A DNA stretch of 64,000 nucleotides from Chiridota heheva (Eukaryota; Echinodermata; Holothuroidea; Apodida; Chiridotidae). The notes below the pieces were generated by a model. That model did not search any database. It was not told the DNA's origin and saw only the letters and a program-made list of their open reading frames with translations. The stretch covers positions 224,001 to 288,000 of the forward strand of contig JAIGNY010003238.1 in the NCBI GenBank assembly GCA_020152595.1. Direction: 5' to 3'. The position numbers and the translations under genes are program-made. Positions 11,040 to 23,994 of this stretch are shown here, piece by piece (position 1 is the first letter of the stretch; every line of letters starts with the position of its first letter).

Positions 11040-11582
11040 GCTATTAATATGTAAAACCTGCACATGGGGACTACATCTACTAGGCTGGCTAGGTATACTA
11101 AGAATACTAGCCACGCTCTCGCCAGCAACACAGGGTGCAAGAGGAGGATGTCGGCTCCCGCCCTCACGGCTACGATCCGCTCCTCCGTCGGTCATATAAA
11201 ACCTGGAGTAAAATCCAGGACTGCTCTTAGAAAAGTGGAAGTCTGGGAAGGAACTAGATTGGACTTGGCGAGGTTGATCACCCATTCTAAGTCCTGTGCC
11301 ACTCTTATGACTACGTTCGTGTGTTCCGCGATGGTGGCTGCGTCTACTGCGACGATCAGCCAGTCGTCTGGGTACATAAAGATTCTGATGCCCTGCTTTC
11401 GTAGGAAGGCCGCAAGAACTCTCGTTATCCGGGTGAAGATCCTGAGGGCAGTCGATAGCCCGAAGGGCAACGCCCTGAATGTGTACGTAACTCCCTTGAA
11501 TTGGAACGACAGAAAACGCCTGTGTTCCTCGAGCATCGGCACATGGAGATATGCGTCCGCGAGGTCAACGAAGGTGGCCTAC
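11040..11582 (-). pseudogene. DIRS-type retrotransposon reverse transcriptase fragment
   Basis: On the minus strand 11582-11192 encodes FVDLADAYLHVP, then EEHRRFLSFQFKGVTYTF, RALPFGLSTA, and FMYPDDWLIVA followed by SQTSTFLRAVLDFTPGF. These are RT motifs in the wording used by DIRS elements (DAY-H-P, FLRK-GIRI, Y-x-DDWLI). Both catalytic aspartate boxes survive. After a frame break the downstream portion continues to about 11040 as ARAWLVFLVYLASLVDVVP in another frame. GC content is visibly higher than in the flanks. DIRS elements use a tyrosine recombinase rather than an integrase, and that domain is not present here. This is a truncated, frame-shifted copy. Confidence 0.88.
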
Positions 11583-11599
11583 AGGCCACTCGTCATACA

Positions 11600-11816
11600 T
11601 CATCATGTTCTCTCACCTGCACGTCCCGGGTTCGTTTCCCGGTGGGTCTGCAACCAGTGAGTTCACAACTGGTTATCAAAGGCTGTGGCAGTCTTGATAT
11701 ATTGTCTAGCACTGGATGCTTTCGGGATGTTAAACCTTGCTATGTATGCTCTGATGAAATTTGTTTAATGAATTGTCATAACGTAAAAACTATAAGTGCT
11801 ATTGTAATAATTTAAA
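11600..11816 (+). mobile_element. SINE fragment, related to the 22.7-kb family
   Basis: This contains a box-B-like GGGTTCGTTTCCCGG, then ACAACTGGTTATCAAAGGC, TGTGGCAGTCTTGATAT. The middle stretch matches the body of the SINEs at 22661, 48071 and 50905. No clear box A is visible, so the 5' end is missing or diverged. It directly abuts the DIRS fragment. Confidence 0.6.
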
Positions 11817-12113
11817 GACTTCTTTCTGCTCAGAATTTAATGCTCTTTCATCTGAGTAAAAAGAGTTCTACCTGTCCATATATCTTAAACATGAAATATT
11901 TGTTGTTTCTACCTTATTCATAAGCTGTTATCAAAATTTCTCCAAAATTTTAGATGTTTTATTTTCGGTTGTTAACCCATGTGTTCAAACTTACAACACC
12001 TTGAAATTGCAAGATAAGATTGTTGTATGCAGAAAGCCTCTTGTATGATAGTTCTCTTTAATTTGTATTGGTTTTTTTGTTGTGATTTTCAGATACAGGC
12101 CTAGTGCTTTTAA

Positions 12114-13006
<893 letters not shown>

Positions 13007-13010
13007 TTAA

Positions 13011-14590
13011 CTGTGTATGGTAATATTTCAATGAATGCGTCTTTTCATTTTATTTTATTGTATGATTTTTTATATATTTAGATATAATATGTATTTATAT
13101 ATGTTCATTTTTACAGGTAGAATTTTGTGGAATCAGTGAAATATTTGTTGACTAATTGGTGGCCATTGTAGGCATTGAAATACTTTTCTATGTATATTAG
13201 GGTTTAATTCTAATTAGGCCTAAAAAAAGTTCTTTGTTTGCCCTTCGCCACGCCTGACTCAGCAAAAAATAGGGGCTTTTATTTTTCTTTTACCTACGGT
13301 TTGTAAATATCTGTACAAAATGGCGTGGCAACAAGTTTTGCCTGTTGCTGTTACTGTGAAGAAAATGAAGCCCACAGCACACAAGAGCTTGAGAATACAA
13401 AGTTGTCTTCTGCCTGTTTGTAATGAGGTGTCATTCAAGGGACAACAAATCCCAGATTACACAAAAAGCATGAGTGAGATATAAAAACTGAGCAAAATAC
13501 GAGGAACAAACAATCTGAAAAAGAAGTGAAGTGTTTTAATTCTGTTTTATAAGTGTTCTTGATACTTTTTCCGCCTGCCCCTCACAATTTTCCACAAGAA
13601 AGAGGAAACAAACAATTTTTTTACATGAAACAATATCTTTCCTTAGGAGAAATGGTCCATCAATCATTCACAATTAATGCGCGCACACATCACCACGGGC
13701 ATATGATACACAGCTATTTTTATTACCAGTTTGCAAACAAATTTCTCTCACTAAGACACTTAACACGGATGAGTGATTTCAATTAGAAAAGTGCCCTGAT
13801 TACTCAGCACTGGCTTTCTGTAATCTTATACACACAAATAACCTTGGGCTGCTTGGCTGTGGTGTGCATGGGAATGGCAGATAAACACTTAATGTTTGAA
13901 GTGGAGACAATACACTGAACAGGGAGTCGGGTTGGTAATTGTCATACCTAACTTTTCAGGATTAACCCAGGTTTCGGGTGCGGGTAGGCTTAAAGAGAAA
14001 CTTTTCGGCATGTAGGCCTTTATGATGGGAATGTAAAATAAAGAGAAAGTAAATGTAATTTTCTAAAACGTTCAGACCACATGATATTTTGCATGTTGCA
14101 GAAGTTAGATAATGATATTGTTTGTGGTTTTTAGTGCATTTTACTGCTCCCTGAACATGTTAGTGGCTGATCCCTTTCAAAATTTGGAATTTTCTTGATT
14201 TTTGGGTTTTTTTTCTTCTCAAACTGATTTAGCTTCTGCGCCTGAGATGATCTCCCAACCCTGAATTAGACAAGTGTTATTTATGCTCTTTTGTATTCCA
14301 TTTGTATCATTATTGTGAGATTCTTGTTAAAAACTTTCCTTGGCTGTATTGACTTGCTACATCATTGGCCATTAATCATCAGTGTACGTCATTAGGCCAT
14401 TGATTAACATTAAACTACTTTAAAGCATGTCAAGTCCACCAGCTGGTAGTAACATGTCCTATAGTTTTTAAAATTTTATTATTTCTTAACATCTATGGCA
14501 TTGAAGAATTTATATACCTGTCATACAAGAACTTGTTTCCTAAAAGAAAATGGAAAGAAGAAAAAAATGGAAAAATTCATTTGCCCCAAG
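13011..14590. other. No recognisable gene
   Basis: Mixed AT-rich sequence. Short open frames such as 13553-13786 show no motif or splice context I can support. I see no inverted repeat or RNA gene. Confidence 0.4.
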
Positions 14591-14596
14591 TAAACT

Positions 14597-14780
14597 TTGA
14601 GCAGAGGTGCAGTGCCTCAGTGGTTGAGGAGTCAAGCTCCTATGTGAAAGGTACCGGATTTGACTTCCTTCAGATGCACTGCATTGTGTCCTTGAGCAAG
14701 ACACTTCACTCTGCTTGCTCTAGTTCACTCAGCTGTAAAATGAGTACCAACACTACTGGGGAGTTAACTGTGATGGGCCT
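14597..14780 (+). mobile_element. tRNA-derived SINE (family with ATGAGTACCAACACTACTGG tail)
   Basis: The box-A-like head GTGCCTCAGTGGTTGAGGAG and a degenerate box B (CGGATTTGACTTCC) lead into a body with GAGCAAGACACTTCACTCT and CAGCTGTAAAATGAGTACCA. The same body occurs at 45992-46160. The AAGACACTTCA core also appears in the SINE at 3786-4013, so the families may share a body module. Confidence 0.8.
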
Positions 14781-15600
14781 TCAAAGCTCGAGTATGGATT
14801 TAACTAACTTTTAAAACTTTGAGCTACTCACAAAACTGAAAAGGGAAAACATCCCCATATGCATTCAAAGATCTTAAATCTTTCTTTTGGTGGGAGAAGG
14901 TGGGTAGGAGTACATTTGACATTTTTGGAGCAGGAATTATTAGACTGTATACTATACAAAATGTGTGTTTATAATAGGGGTCTAGAGCACTGACACTACA
15001 TTTTTTATTTGGCAAGGGGAGTAAAACCCTTTGGGTAAAAAAAAAAAAAAACCTACAAAAATGGAGGGCCATACCCCCAGGTCTGATTTAACACATGAAT
15101 AGATGTGTGTGATGCTCATAGAAACATGTCTTTACCTATTGTTTTAAATCTTAGGCAATAATTTGCGCATTTCATGCAAATGTTTTGATGTATTACAGGG
15201 GGACCATGATACTTCCTTTTATAAATCCTTTGTTCTTTAAATGTCTGTCATAATCTGACCAAAAGGTATCGAGTCTTTGCCTGCCCTCAAATAATTTCTA
15301 GCAAGCCCATTGACTTTCCCACAATTTTCAGTGACTACGATTTTGGAGAGAATTTTTTTAAAGAATTACATAAAGATTATGAGTTGTCTACCCAGTTATG
15401 CTTCACAAAATTTGCAAAAATTGAATAATAAAAAAAAAAAACTTGATTATCTCAGATTTTAATACTCTTCCAACCAATATATTGCTACATCCCATGGACA
15501 TCTTAGGCAATCTAACAAATGAAAAAGGACATTTTATGTTATGTAGTACGAGATAATTTATCATAGTTGGTGCAGGGATTTGTTGTCTGGACAAATCCTT
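14781..15600. other. No recognisable gene
   Basis: Low-complexity AT-rich sequence with short A runs. A segment near 15355-15395 (AAAGAATTACAT, GAGTTGTCTAC) resembles the outer part of the small inverted-repeat element at 17215-17460 and the complement of a block near 49370. It is likely a fragment of that repeat. Confidence 0.35.
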
Positions 15601-15604
15601 GGCC

Positions 15605-16390
15605 GATGTTAAATGTTATGATGTAGAGTTGTAAATAACATGAATGTTATCCAAATAAACTATAAATGTTATCAAAATAAGATATTAATGATATAAAAAA
15701 TAACATAAATGTTATCAAAATAACATTTATTTTATCAGATATACTATATTACCAAAATATTAATGTTATCAAAATAAACAACATATACTAATGTTATCAA
15801 AATAACATTAATGTTATCAAAATAACATTAATGTTATCTGATATACTAATGTTATTAGATATACTAATGTTATTAGATATACTAATGTTATTAGATAAAC
15901 TAATGTTATCAGATATACTAATGTTATCAGATATACTAATGTTATAAGATATTATAAGATATACTAATGTTAATGTTTAAGATATACTGATGTTATCAGA
16001 TATACTAATGTTATCAGATATACTAATGTTATCAGATATACTAATGTTATCAGATATACTAATGTTAGTAGATGTATTAATGTTATCAGATATACTAATG
16101 TTAGTAGATGTATTAATGTTATCAGATATACTAATGTTGTTAGATATATTAATGTTATCAGATATACTAATGTTATCAGATATACTAATGTTAGTAGATA
16201 TAATAATGTTATCAGATATACTAATGTTATTAGATATATTAAAGTTATCAGATATACTAATGTTATCAGATATACTAATGTTATCAGATATACTAATGTT
16301 ATCAGATATACTAATGTTATCAAAATAATATATCAATGTTTTCATAATATTATCAAAATGAAATATTAATGTTATCAAAAAAGACATGTT
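15605..16390. repeat. 18-bp minisatellite based on TAATGTTATCAGATATAC
   Basis: More than thirty tandem units of about 18 bp. The central part (15985-16320) is homogeneous. The flanks carry a variant with TTATCAAAATAACATTAA-like palindromic units. Because 18 is a multiple of three and lacks stops in several frames, the array generates open frames of 110-136 codons on both strands. These are repeat artefacts. Confidence 0.95.
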
Positions 16391-16754
16391 TATATATTGC
16401 TGATCTTTGGAATAATTTGTAAATTTAGAGAATTGGTCTTCCTTTTTGTTTGTGCAATAAAATTTCCACTGTATTCAGGAATAAGATTACAAATGTACTT
16501 CTTTTCTGTTTTTTGTTGAATTTGTTCAAACAAAATATATTGTAGATATTTTAGGGTTGTAAGCCCTACTTATTAACAGCCTTCTGGCAACCATTTGATA
16601 ATTAGGGGTGAGGTGTAAGCACTCGTTCCAAGTTCCGCTCTTTAATCTGACTAGCCTTTTGTCTATAGAAATGAGCTTCATGGGACTTTAAATGATTACG
16701 TAATGTTACACAATACACACAGCACCTAGGGAAAGAAATTACCTTGGATGAAGG

Positions 16755-16905
16755 GATCTCCAATGAACAGATCTCTACTTAACGGATCTCCAATGAACGG
16801 ATCCCCAATGAACGGATCTCCAATGAACGGATCTCCAATGAACGGATCTCCAATGAACGGATCTCCAATGAACGGATCTCCAATGAACGGATCTCTAATG
16901 GCACA
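16755..16905. repeat. 15-bp tandem repeat GGATCTCCAATGAAC
   Basis: About ten direct copies of a 15-bp unit containing GGATCTCCAATGAAC. The first copies are diverged (CAGATCTCTACTTAA). Confidence 0.95.
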
Positions 16906-16939
16906 ACCAAAGTTTCACTATTGATTGGAGATGGATGAG

Positions 16940-17200
16940 TGTTTCTCATCAGCCACTATCAGAGAGCACCAAGGTCGTTGGCATGGACAGGTGTCGGAAA
17001 AGGCATTGCCCTCTCAGGTGCCAGGAGATCTACCGGTCGTCCCTGTGCAACATGGATTGACAGTTTAACAAAATGCAGTGGGTTAATTGCGTTATATCTG
17101 GCTGCTGCAAGCATGGGGACATGTTAGACTCAACCATAACCCAACACAACTCGCTATCTCCAATGCTCTTAAAGCGTGCGTCAACAAGCCACTAGGCTTA
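16940..17200 (+). pseudogene. Non-LTR retrotransposon 3' tail remnant
   Basis: The + strand frame at 16939-17127 ends with RRSTGRPCATWIDSLTKCSG, followed by a degraded ALYLAAASMGTC. This is the usual C-terminal signature GRP-x-x-x-W-x-D of many LINE polyproteins, followed by the helix that normally ends A-x-DR-x-x-W-R. Only this tail is present and the reading is degraded, so it is a 5'-truncated dead copy. Confidence 0.55.
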
Positions 17201-17214
17201 TGACGATAGATGAA

Positions 17215-17460
17215 TTAATACAATTTAGGACAGAAATTTAAAGAATTACATTCAAACTTTTGAGCTGTCTTCTCTTTAATACATCACAACTTTTACTAAT
17301 TGATAATTGTTTAATAATAAACTTTTAATAATTAAGAATCATTCAAGCTTTTTTAGCCACAACTCAGAACTGCAGGTGCCTTAAAACAATTTAAAGACAA
17401 TTTGTTTCGGATTTAATGTTTGCTTTGATAAAAGAGAAGGCAGCTCAAAATGACTTAAGT
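17215..17460. mobile_element. Small inverted-repeat element (MITE-like)
   Basis: TTTGAGCTGTCTTCTCTTTA at about 17261-17280 is inverted near 17428-17452 (complement TTTTGAGCTGCCTTCTCTTT). The outer left part (AATTTAGGACAGAAATTTAA, AGAATTACATT) recurs in reverse orientation near 49370-49420 and 63480-63530. It is a dispersed repeat. Boundaries are approximate and no target duplication was found. Confidence 0.55.
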
Positions 17461-17918
17461 CTTAACATTTCTGTTACTAAATATCATCAGACTTATATTC
17501 TGCTAAATTTTGGTCTTCTCCTATTCAAATAAAGGATTGAAAAAAATTAAGTTCATAGGTTTGTCTCTTTTTATGTCCCAAATTTTCATTGAAATATGCA
17601 GAAATTATAATAATTTTAAGATGCTGCACTTAAATGTGCTCAATTTGAAACCATTTTTGTCTTGGTATTGTAAAATTTTATAGCTTAGTGTAGCGGGGGG
17701 TATTTACGAGAATTATACTTACCTTCTGCGCATCCCGCCCGCTTCCCCACGTTCGATCTCTTGGGTGGCATTTGTGTTAGCGTTGTGTACTGGGTGTGTT
17801 AGAGAGAGTAACTACGTTTTTAGTTTTGGTGGTATTTAATGGTGAATTGGGTCTGAGAGACCAGATTGCATATTTTAATAGCACAAAAGGTAAAGTATAA
17901 TTTTGTAAGTACCCCCAG
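17461..17918. other. No recognisable feature
   Basis: AT-rich sequence with a short GC-richer patch near 17700-17790. I see no coding or RNA signal. Confidence 0.35.
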
Positions 17919-19216
17919 TGCAGCTACATAATTAGATAGAGATGGTGTGAAATGTGTGGAATGCAATTCTCCACTGGAATATTTGAATAATGAATGTAAG
18001 ATGGTGAGAGAAAAAAATGCCCTCATCGGGATTACCGTTCGGTTGCTCTACCACTGAGCCCTGCATAATTAGATAGAGATGGTGTGAAATCTGGAATATT
18101 TGAATAATGAATGTAAGATGGTGAGAGAAAAATCATATGCCCTCATCAGGATTCGAACCCGAGACCCCTGACTACCGTTCGGTTGCTCAACCACTGAGCT
18201 ATAAGGCCAAGTGGTATGGTTATGCCCCCTCAGACCAGAGACCCCCGAAGTTTTCCCTATAAGGCATCAATTTCTCTCGATGCTGCTCGAGTGCCATAAT
18301 TAGATAGAGATGGTGTGAAATGTGTGGAATGCAATTCTCCACTGGAATATTTGAATAATGAATGTAAGATGGTGAGAGAAAAATCATATGCCCTCATCAG
18401 GATTCAGACCGAACCCCAAACTAGTTCAGTTTGCTCTGCCACTCTATAAGGCCAAGTGGTATTACCCCTCAATTTTCCCCTTCAATTTCCCTCAGTGCAA
18501 CTACATAATTAGATAGAGATGGTGTGAAAGAATGCCTGGAATATTTGAATAATGAATGTAAGATGGTGAGAGAAAAATCATATACCCTCATCGGAGTTCG
18601 ACTATTGCTCTACCACTGAGCTATAAGGCCATTACCCTCAATTTTCCCTAAGGCATCAATTTCTCTCGATGCTGCTCGAGTGCAGCTACATAATTAGATA
18701 GAGATGGTGTGAAATGTGTGGAATGCAATTCTCCACTGGAATATTTGAATAATGAATGTAAGATGGTGAGAGAAAAACATATGCCCTCATCGATTCGAAC
18801 CCGAGACCCCCGACTACCGGTTGCTCTACCACTGAGCTATAAGGCCAAGTGGTATTACCCCCCTCGAATTTTCCCCTAAGGCATCAATTTTCTCTCGATG
18901 CTGCTCGAGTGCAGCTACATAATTAGATAGAGATGGTGTGAAATGTGTGGAATGCAATTCTCCACTGGAATATTTGAATAATGAATGTAAGATGGTGAGA
19001 GAAAAATCATATGCCCTCATCAGGATTCGAACCCGAGACCCCGACACCGTTCGGTTGCTCTACCACTGAGCTATAAGGCCAAGTGGTATTACCCCCTCGA
19101 ATTTTCCCTAAGGCATCAATTTCTCTCGATGCTGCTCGAGTGCAGCTACATAATTAGATAGAGATGGTGTGAAAAAATCATAAGGCCAATGCCCTCATTT
19201 TCCCTAAGGCATCAAT
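17919..19216 (-). repeat. Tandem array of a tRNA-like unit, seven copies
   Basis: Seven copies begin with CATAATTAGATAGAGATGG (near 17929, 18063, 18296, 18503, 18687, 18916 and 19149), spaced 134-233 bp apart. On the minus strand most carry a tRNA-like module: box A TATAGCTCAGTGGTAGAGC, and box B GGGTTCGAATCC in the best copies. The differences in spacing come from internal deletions. Some copies have lost box A, box B or both. The array runs straight into an AT microsatellite. It looks like a tRNA-derived SINE or pseudo-tRNA that became a short satellite, not a functional tRNA cluster, since stems and anticodon arms do not fold cleanly. Confidence 0.85.
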
Positions 19217-19235
19217 TTCTCTCGCTACTCTAAGC

Positions 19236-19243
19236 AGGAGTAT

Positions 19244-19342
<99 letters not shown>

Positions 19343-19375
19343 TACAGATATAGATATATAGATATATATATAGAT

Positions 19376-19466
<91 letters not shown>
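19236..19466. repeat. (AT)n microsatellite with ATAG interruptions
   Basis: About 230 bp of AT dinucleotides with a central patch of CAGATA/TAGATA variants, directly after the tRNA-like array. Long Tyr/Ile frames here are artefacts. Confidence 0.95.
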
Positions 19467-19471
<5 letters not shown>

Positions 19472-20385
19472 TTTCCTTGCTCAAACGGTGCCTCCCCATC
19501 AAAAAAATCCTACAACCGTCTCCGAGTTGTGTGTGATTCATTGATTCATTTGTTTGTTTGTTTTTTGTAGCAAATTAAGCTCTTTGAAATGTCAAATGAT
19601 GTTTTGCATTCATCTAATATTGTATTGAGTTGCTTTTATTTTCAAACAAAACATATCAAAGAAATGGAATGAAAAATAAATTTTTTCTTTATTTCAATTG
19701 AAGAATACAATTTGACCTGTTTCAAATAATGATTAGGCTTTAATACTTTTTAATCATTCCATTCAACAAACTTAATTCTTTCTCCCTAATGATTTTGATC
19801 AATACTAAAAAAAATGTTTCAAAAATTTTACGATCCAAGATATAATTGCTTCGCCTATCTTATTATCCCACGGGGTTACTGTAAGTTTAATAGAAGTTGA
19901 TACTGTATAAGGGAAATGAGAAAGAGAATTTGAGTATGGAAAATAAGACTCCTTGAAATCAGTCATTAAATACTGTTTCCTGTTTAATGAACACTCCCTT
20001 AAATACAGTGGGTATTGTTCAACTTCCTATGGAGAAAAAAAGGTGCATTTTTTTTTATTACTTAGTACTGCATCAATTCTGACAGACAAAGGAGCTAGCT
20101 TTTAATTGCACAGAGAGCTTTAAAATCTATGTTCAGTTCTATGAATTGGGCTAAGGAGCCTTCTATTTAGGTTTCGTTGAAACAAATTAGCAATTTGTTT
20201 ATTTTTGATATTTTTATATGCTTTCATTTTCTGCCAGTCTGAAAAGAGACATTTAAAGGAGAATTAATTTTCTTAGAAATGCTGGAAATATTGCTGAACT
20301 CAAATGATGCATTGTAGCCTGATACTGCAGTTGTTCAATTTCCACGTCTTTAACATGGTAGGTGTCTGCATTTGAAACTGCAAGA
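19467..20385. other. No recognisable feature
   Basis: AT-rich sequence with no motif, splice-bounded frame or repeat that I can support. Confidence 0.35.
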
Positions 20386-20394
20386 TGATACAGC

Positions 20395-23300
20395 CCGAGA
20401 GCGTGACGTCATTCGCCCTATACTACGTATAGGCCGCGGGCCAAGAGACGAAACTCCTATACCTACTTTTTGGTTCGTCCTCCACCCATGTTGGTTCCAG
20501 ATATGTCGGTACATGAATTGCGAATTTGACCTTAAAAATAAGAATTGAAATTCTTTACTTTCAAAAACTAATTCATAACTTGTCTTTCTTACCAAGATTA
20601 ACGATCATTTTATTTCTAACAAGAGCACAAAAAACAACTATTTCTTTTTACAGTACATGCAGGGCACCAACAATTTAGCGCAGCATTAGATTGTAAACAG
20701 GCATGTATCGCATTTACTAACTTAGGCCTTACTGATAAGTATATTTTAAGCAAAATACTACGCGAACAACTTTTCTGATAAAAACCATTAGATGTCTTGA
20801 ACAATTTTAGTAAGCCTGAAATATTGTGCTATCTTAAATGTGCCAGTTGTTGTTGAACAGTCTGGAGCTAGCTAACGCCGAACGTACGCCGTTAGTTTAA
20901 TTTTAACCTAACTGACCGACGTAAGTTCTGGAAAATATGGGCAATAATTTCAGTTTTATTTAGGAGCAAGAAGAAGTCGCTTTTCAAATCTTATTTTATT
21001 CAGACATGTATGTAGCGATTGATTGCTTTTAAAAAGCGTCGCCGGGGTAATCATAGGTCATTGTGTTGTCTAGCCAGGCTACAGTAACGTCACCTTAGGC
21101 CTAACGTTACATAGTGTGAAACCATTTGCAATTTGGTAGCATAACGTTAGGACCTATATATGTATATTACCATGGTAATGACTTGAGAAAGCTTCAAGTT
21201 CCTTATCAATTTATTAATAAGAATTTGTAACAACATATTCATTATTTCAAGCTTATAATATTACTTTTTATTTCTTCGCAATTCGTTGTTTACTTTTGCT
21301 GTTTTGTTATTGAGGGATCATCTCCATTTTTTTACAGACTCAAGAAAGATGGTTTCCAGATCATTTATACATGCTATAGTAGATTGGGGTGGGGTTAGTT
21401 ATTAATCACATACTCACGGTTCACGTGCATTTACTATGGGACATTTGTTATGTGTTCACTAACAACATTTACTAGATTAGAAAATACATTGCACAGTAGG
21501 GCCTGTGTGTATCAATAAAAGTCAGCAGTCATTAACAAAGAAAGAAAACGTCAGCTAATTAAAATATAAAAAAATATTGGTGAATATCTGTCATGATAAA
21601 AAGGCCATGCTTGAAATGCAGCATTACAATTGTTAGCTAGGGTCGGGTGGGCATGAGACCAATATAGGCCTAGGTCTAATTAGTTTTATAGTTGGCATGT
21701 GCCTATCAACAAAACACCCATCAAACAAAGTCTAAACAGCTTGACCAACTGGCAGATATGTGTGTATAAAACAAGTAAAAGTAACTTAAATGCCAACTTG
21801 TTTAGATAGGTGGAGAAACAGTAGATCAAATTGCTCACTTATGTAAACTTGCTTACTTTTATTTTTATTTGAATAAACTATAAGTTTTCAGTTTCATTCA
21901 CATTTTTCTGTTCAACATCATTTACCAACAATTGCAGGCCCTAAATTCATCAAGTTTAACTTCAAAAATAATTATAACACTCTTTGAAATAGGCCTATAT
22001 GTTGCATTGCAGCCTAATTACTTCCAATCCGTGGGTGCATGTTTTATTCTATATGTATTATTAAAGTTGCTTTCAATTTGTTTGCAAAAGTTTCTCAAGC
22101 TTCAAGTTGAGAAGATTAAAAAAAAAAGCTCCACTTGAAAATTTTGCTGCATGGAATTTCTCTTCTTATTGATAGGCAATCTTTAGTTTTGCTCTCATTT
22201 GTTTTGTTTTGGTATCCAATGAACAAATTAAAATACAGTACAATAGTATTTCAACTTTTAGGTTGTATGATTGTTAAAGATCATTGTCTGCACTACAGAG
22301 TAAGAACATTTTTGGCAATGTATATTAATGTCATCATACAGAAACTTTAAAGTGAAATAAATTACGGCCGAACGATGGTAAATGATTCCATAACTAGCAA
22401 GAATGTAGCCTTTTTGTAGGCCTAACGGCAAGGTCTGAAATTGAATAAATAAGTTAAGTTGGTAACTTGAATTCTTTAGCCTTTTTCATACTACCCGATA
22501 ATCCCGAGCCTAAAGTAGGCTTCAATATTTAGGCCAAGATCCACCTTAGTTAATATTACATTGTAAATTTCTAGGACCACAGATGTCTGACTGCGTACGC
22601 ATTTGGCTAGCCTTTATTAAATTGAAATAAAAAGGCCTATAGCAATTATCAAGGAACTCATCTATCTACTGTGGTGTAGCGGTTATCATACCTGCCTACA
22701 GACCACGAGGCCTCGGGTTCAAGCCTGGGGTGGGTAGACACGCCAGTGCACCACAACTGGTTATCAAAGGCCGTGGACATTGACTTGGTTGTCGATATTA
22801 TGTCTGTCCGTACGTCGTACCTGTGTTCTCGTCCGGGTCGTATTAAGCGTTTCGTGATAGCATTTGTACTATCATAACCGAATACGCAGGCGACGACCCC
22901 GTCATTGTAATTGTGTGTTCAACTCTCTTTCTCTCTCTACCACGGAACGGAAGTGTACAGATGGCTATAGGGCCCGCCTATCGCGAACGTTAAATAGGCC
23001 TATGGTGTTGACCGACCTTCATCAACTAGGCTAGGGACCTAGGCGTAATGCATAACGGCTTCGATAAGGTTAGGCAGTAATTCCTTTAAAAGGCTTTAAG
23101 CTTTCAATTTGTCATGTCACCTAAAACAATGAGTGATACACGCATTGGCATCGTACCGTACCGGTATCGCGGAAAGTACCTGCACTGCACTGTGTGTGCA
23201 TGGTTTGTCAATTTGTTTCGCACTTCATCCATGAATGACGTCAAAATCAAAGTTCTTATATTAATAATTTATAAAATTATTTGTTTATTGAACTAAAAGT

Positions 23301-23545
23301 GCCCAAAAAGTAAGGATAAAATTAAATCGGGTGATATTTTTTTTTTAAATAAACAAGTTTGCGTAGAATACATTTCTTTACTATGTTCAATTTTATAATG
23401 CTTAACTCTCTACTGCCCTCACTTAAAACCATCGTGGGTGGGTGACTTAAAATAGTGTCACTGATTTCGCAACAACTAGGTATAGGAGTTTCGTCTCTCG
23501 GCTTTCGGCCTGTGCCTAGTATAGGGCTAATGACGTCACTCTCTG
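20395..23545. mobile_element. 3.15-kb DNA transposon-like element with 70-bp inverted termini and 9-bp target duplication
   Basis: The left terminus (20395-20465) and right terminus (23477-23545) are inverted copies. Shared blocks include GTGACGTCATT, GCCCTATACTA and GAGACGAAACTCCTATACCTA. A perfect 9-bp direct repeat TGATACAGC flanks the element (20386-20394 and 23546-23554). Long inverted termini with a 9-bp duplication fit a Mutator-like element best; an 8-bp reading (GATACAGC) would allow hAT or P types. The interior holds a SINE (22661-22940) and AT-rich sequence. I recognise no transposase. Each terminus contains TGACGTCA, the cAMP-response-element palindrome. Confidence 0.8.
22661..22940 (+). 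mobile_element. tRNA-derived SINE ending in (CT)n
   Basis: The head has box A TGGTGTAGCGGTTATCATAC and box B GGGTTCAAGCCTGGG. The body follows with ACAACTGGTTATCAAAGGCC, TCGTATTAAGCGTTTCGTG and GGCGACGACCCCGTCATTG, then a CTCTCTTTCTCTCTCT tail. The same element occurs on the minus strand at 48071-48343 and 50905-51200. It is nested in the 20395-23545 element. Confidence 0.92.
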
Positions 23546-23819
23546 TGATACAGCATATCGTATTTATTTACATTTAGCAAGTGTTAGATAGGTTACGTTT
23601 GCTCCTCATTATCAACTGGTAGCATATTGATCTAATCAATTTTGTGTATGCTTCACAATTCCTGTCGAAAAAGATTGAAGAAGATGCAGATTAAATTTAT
23701 ATAACTGGAAAAGTTCATTTCAGTTTATTTCATGCATATATGTAGCACAAGAAAGTTATTCAATAACTGGTGCTTGAAGTTTGCTTAATATTGTAAAATT
23801 GCTGAACTGAAAAAATTAA

Positions 23820-23994
23820 AGGCCATTGTCGTGATTTTATTGTGGCGGCGTACATTGATTCCAGCACACTAATTTGATCCAAGATGGTTACTGATTTGCT
23901 CATCTGTGTAGGTGTAACCCGATCTGTCTCATTCAACCAATCAAAACACGAATTAAAATCTATTTTACCGTCCGTAATGCACGATAACTGGCCT
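23820..23994. mobile_element. TTAA-bounded MITE, family AGGCCATTGTCGTG
   Basis: The left end AGGCCATTGTCGTG and the right end (complement AGGCCAGTTATCGTG) are inverted, with TTAA on both sides (23816-23819 and 23995-23998). The 175-bp interior includes TGTGGCGGCGTACATTGATT. A second, homologous copy lies at 45419-45588. Confidence 0.85.

Noticed and set aside
15970..16387. Open frames of 112-136 codons on both strands
   Set aside because: They are artefacts of an 18-bp minisatellite, whose unit is a multiple of three without stops.
17919..19216. Cluster of tRNA genes
   Set aside because: Box A and box B are present, but acceptor and anticodon stems do not pair well and copies carry deletions. 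It is better described as a tRNA-derived satellite.
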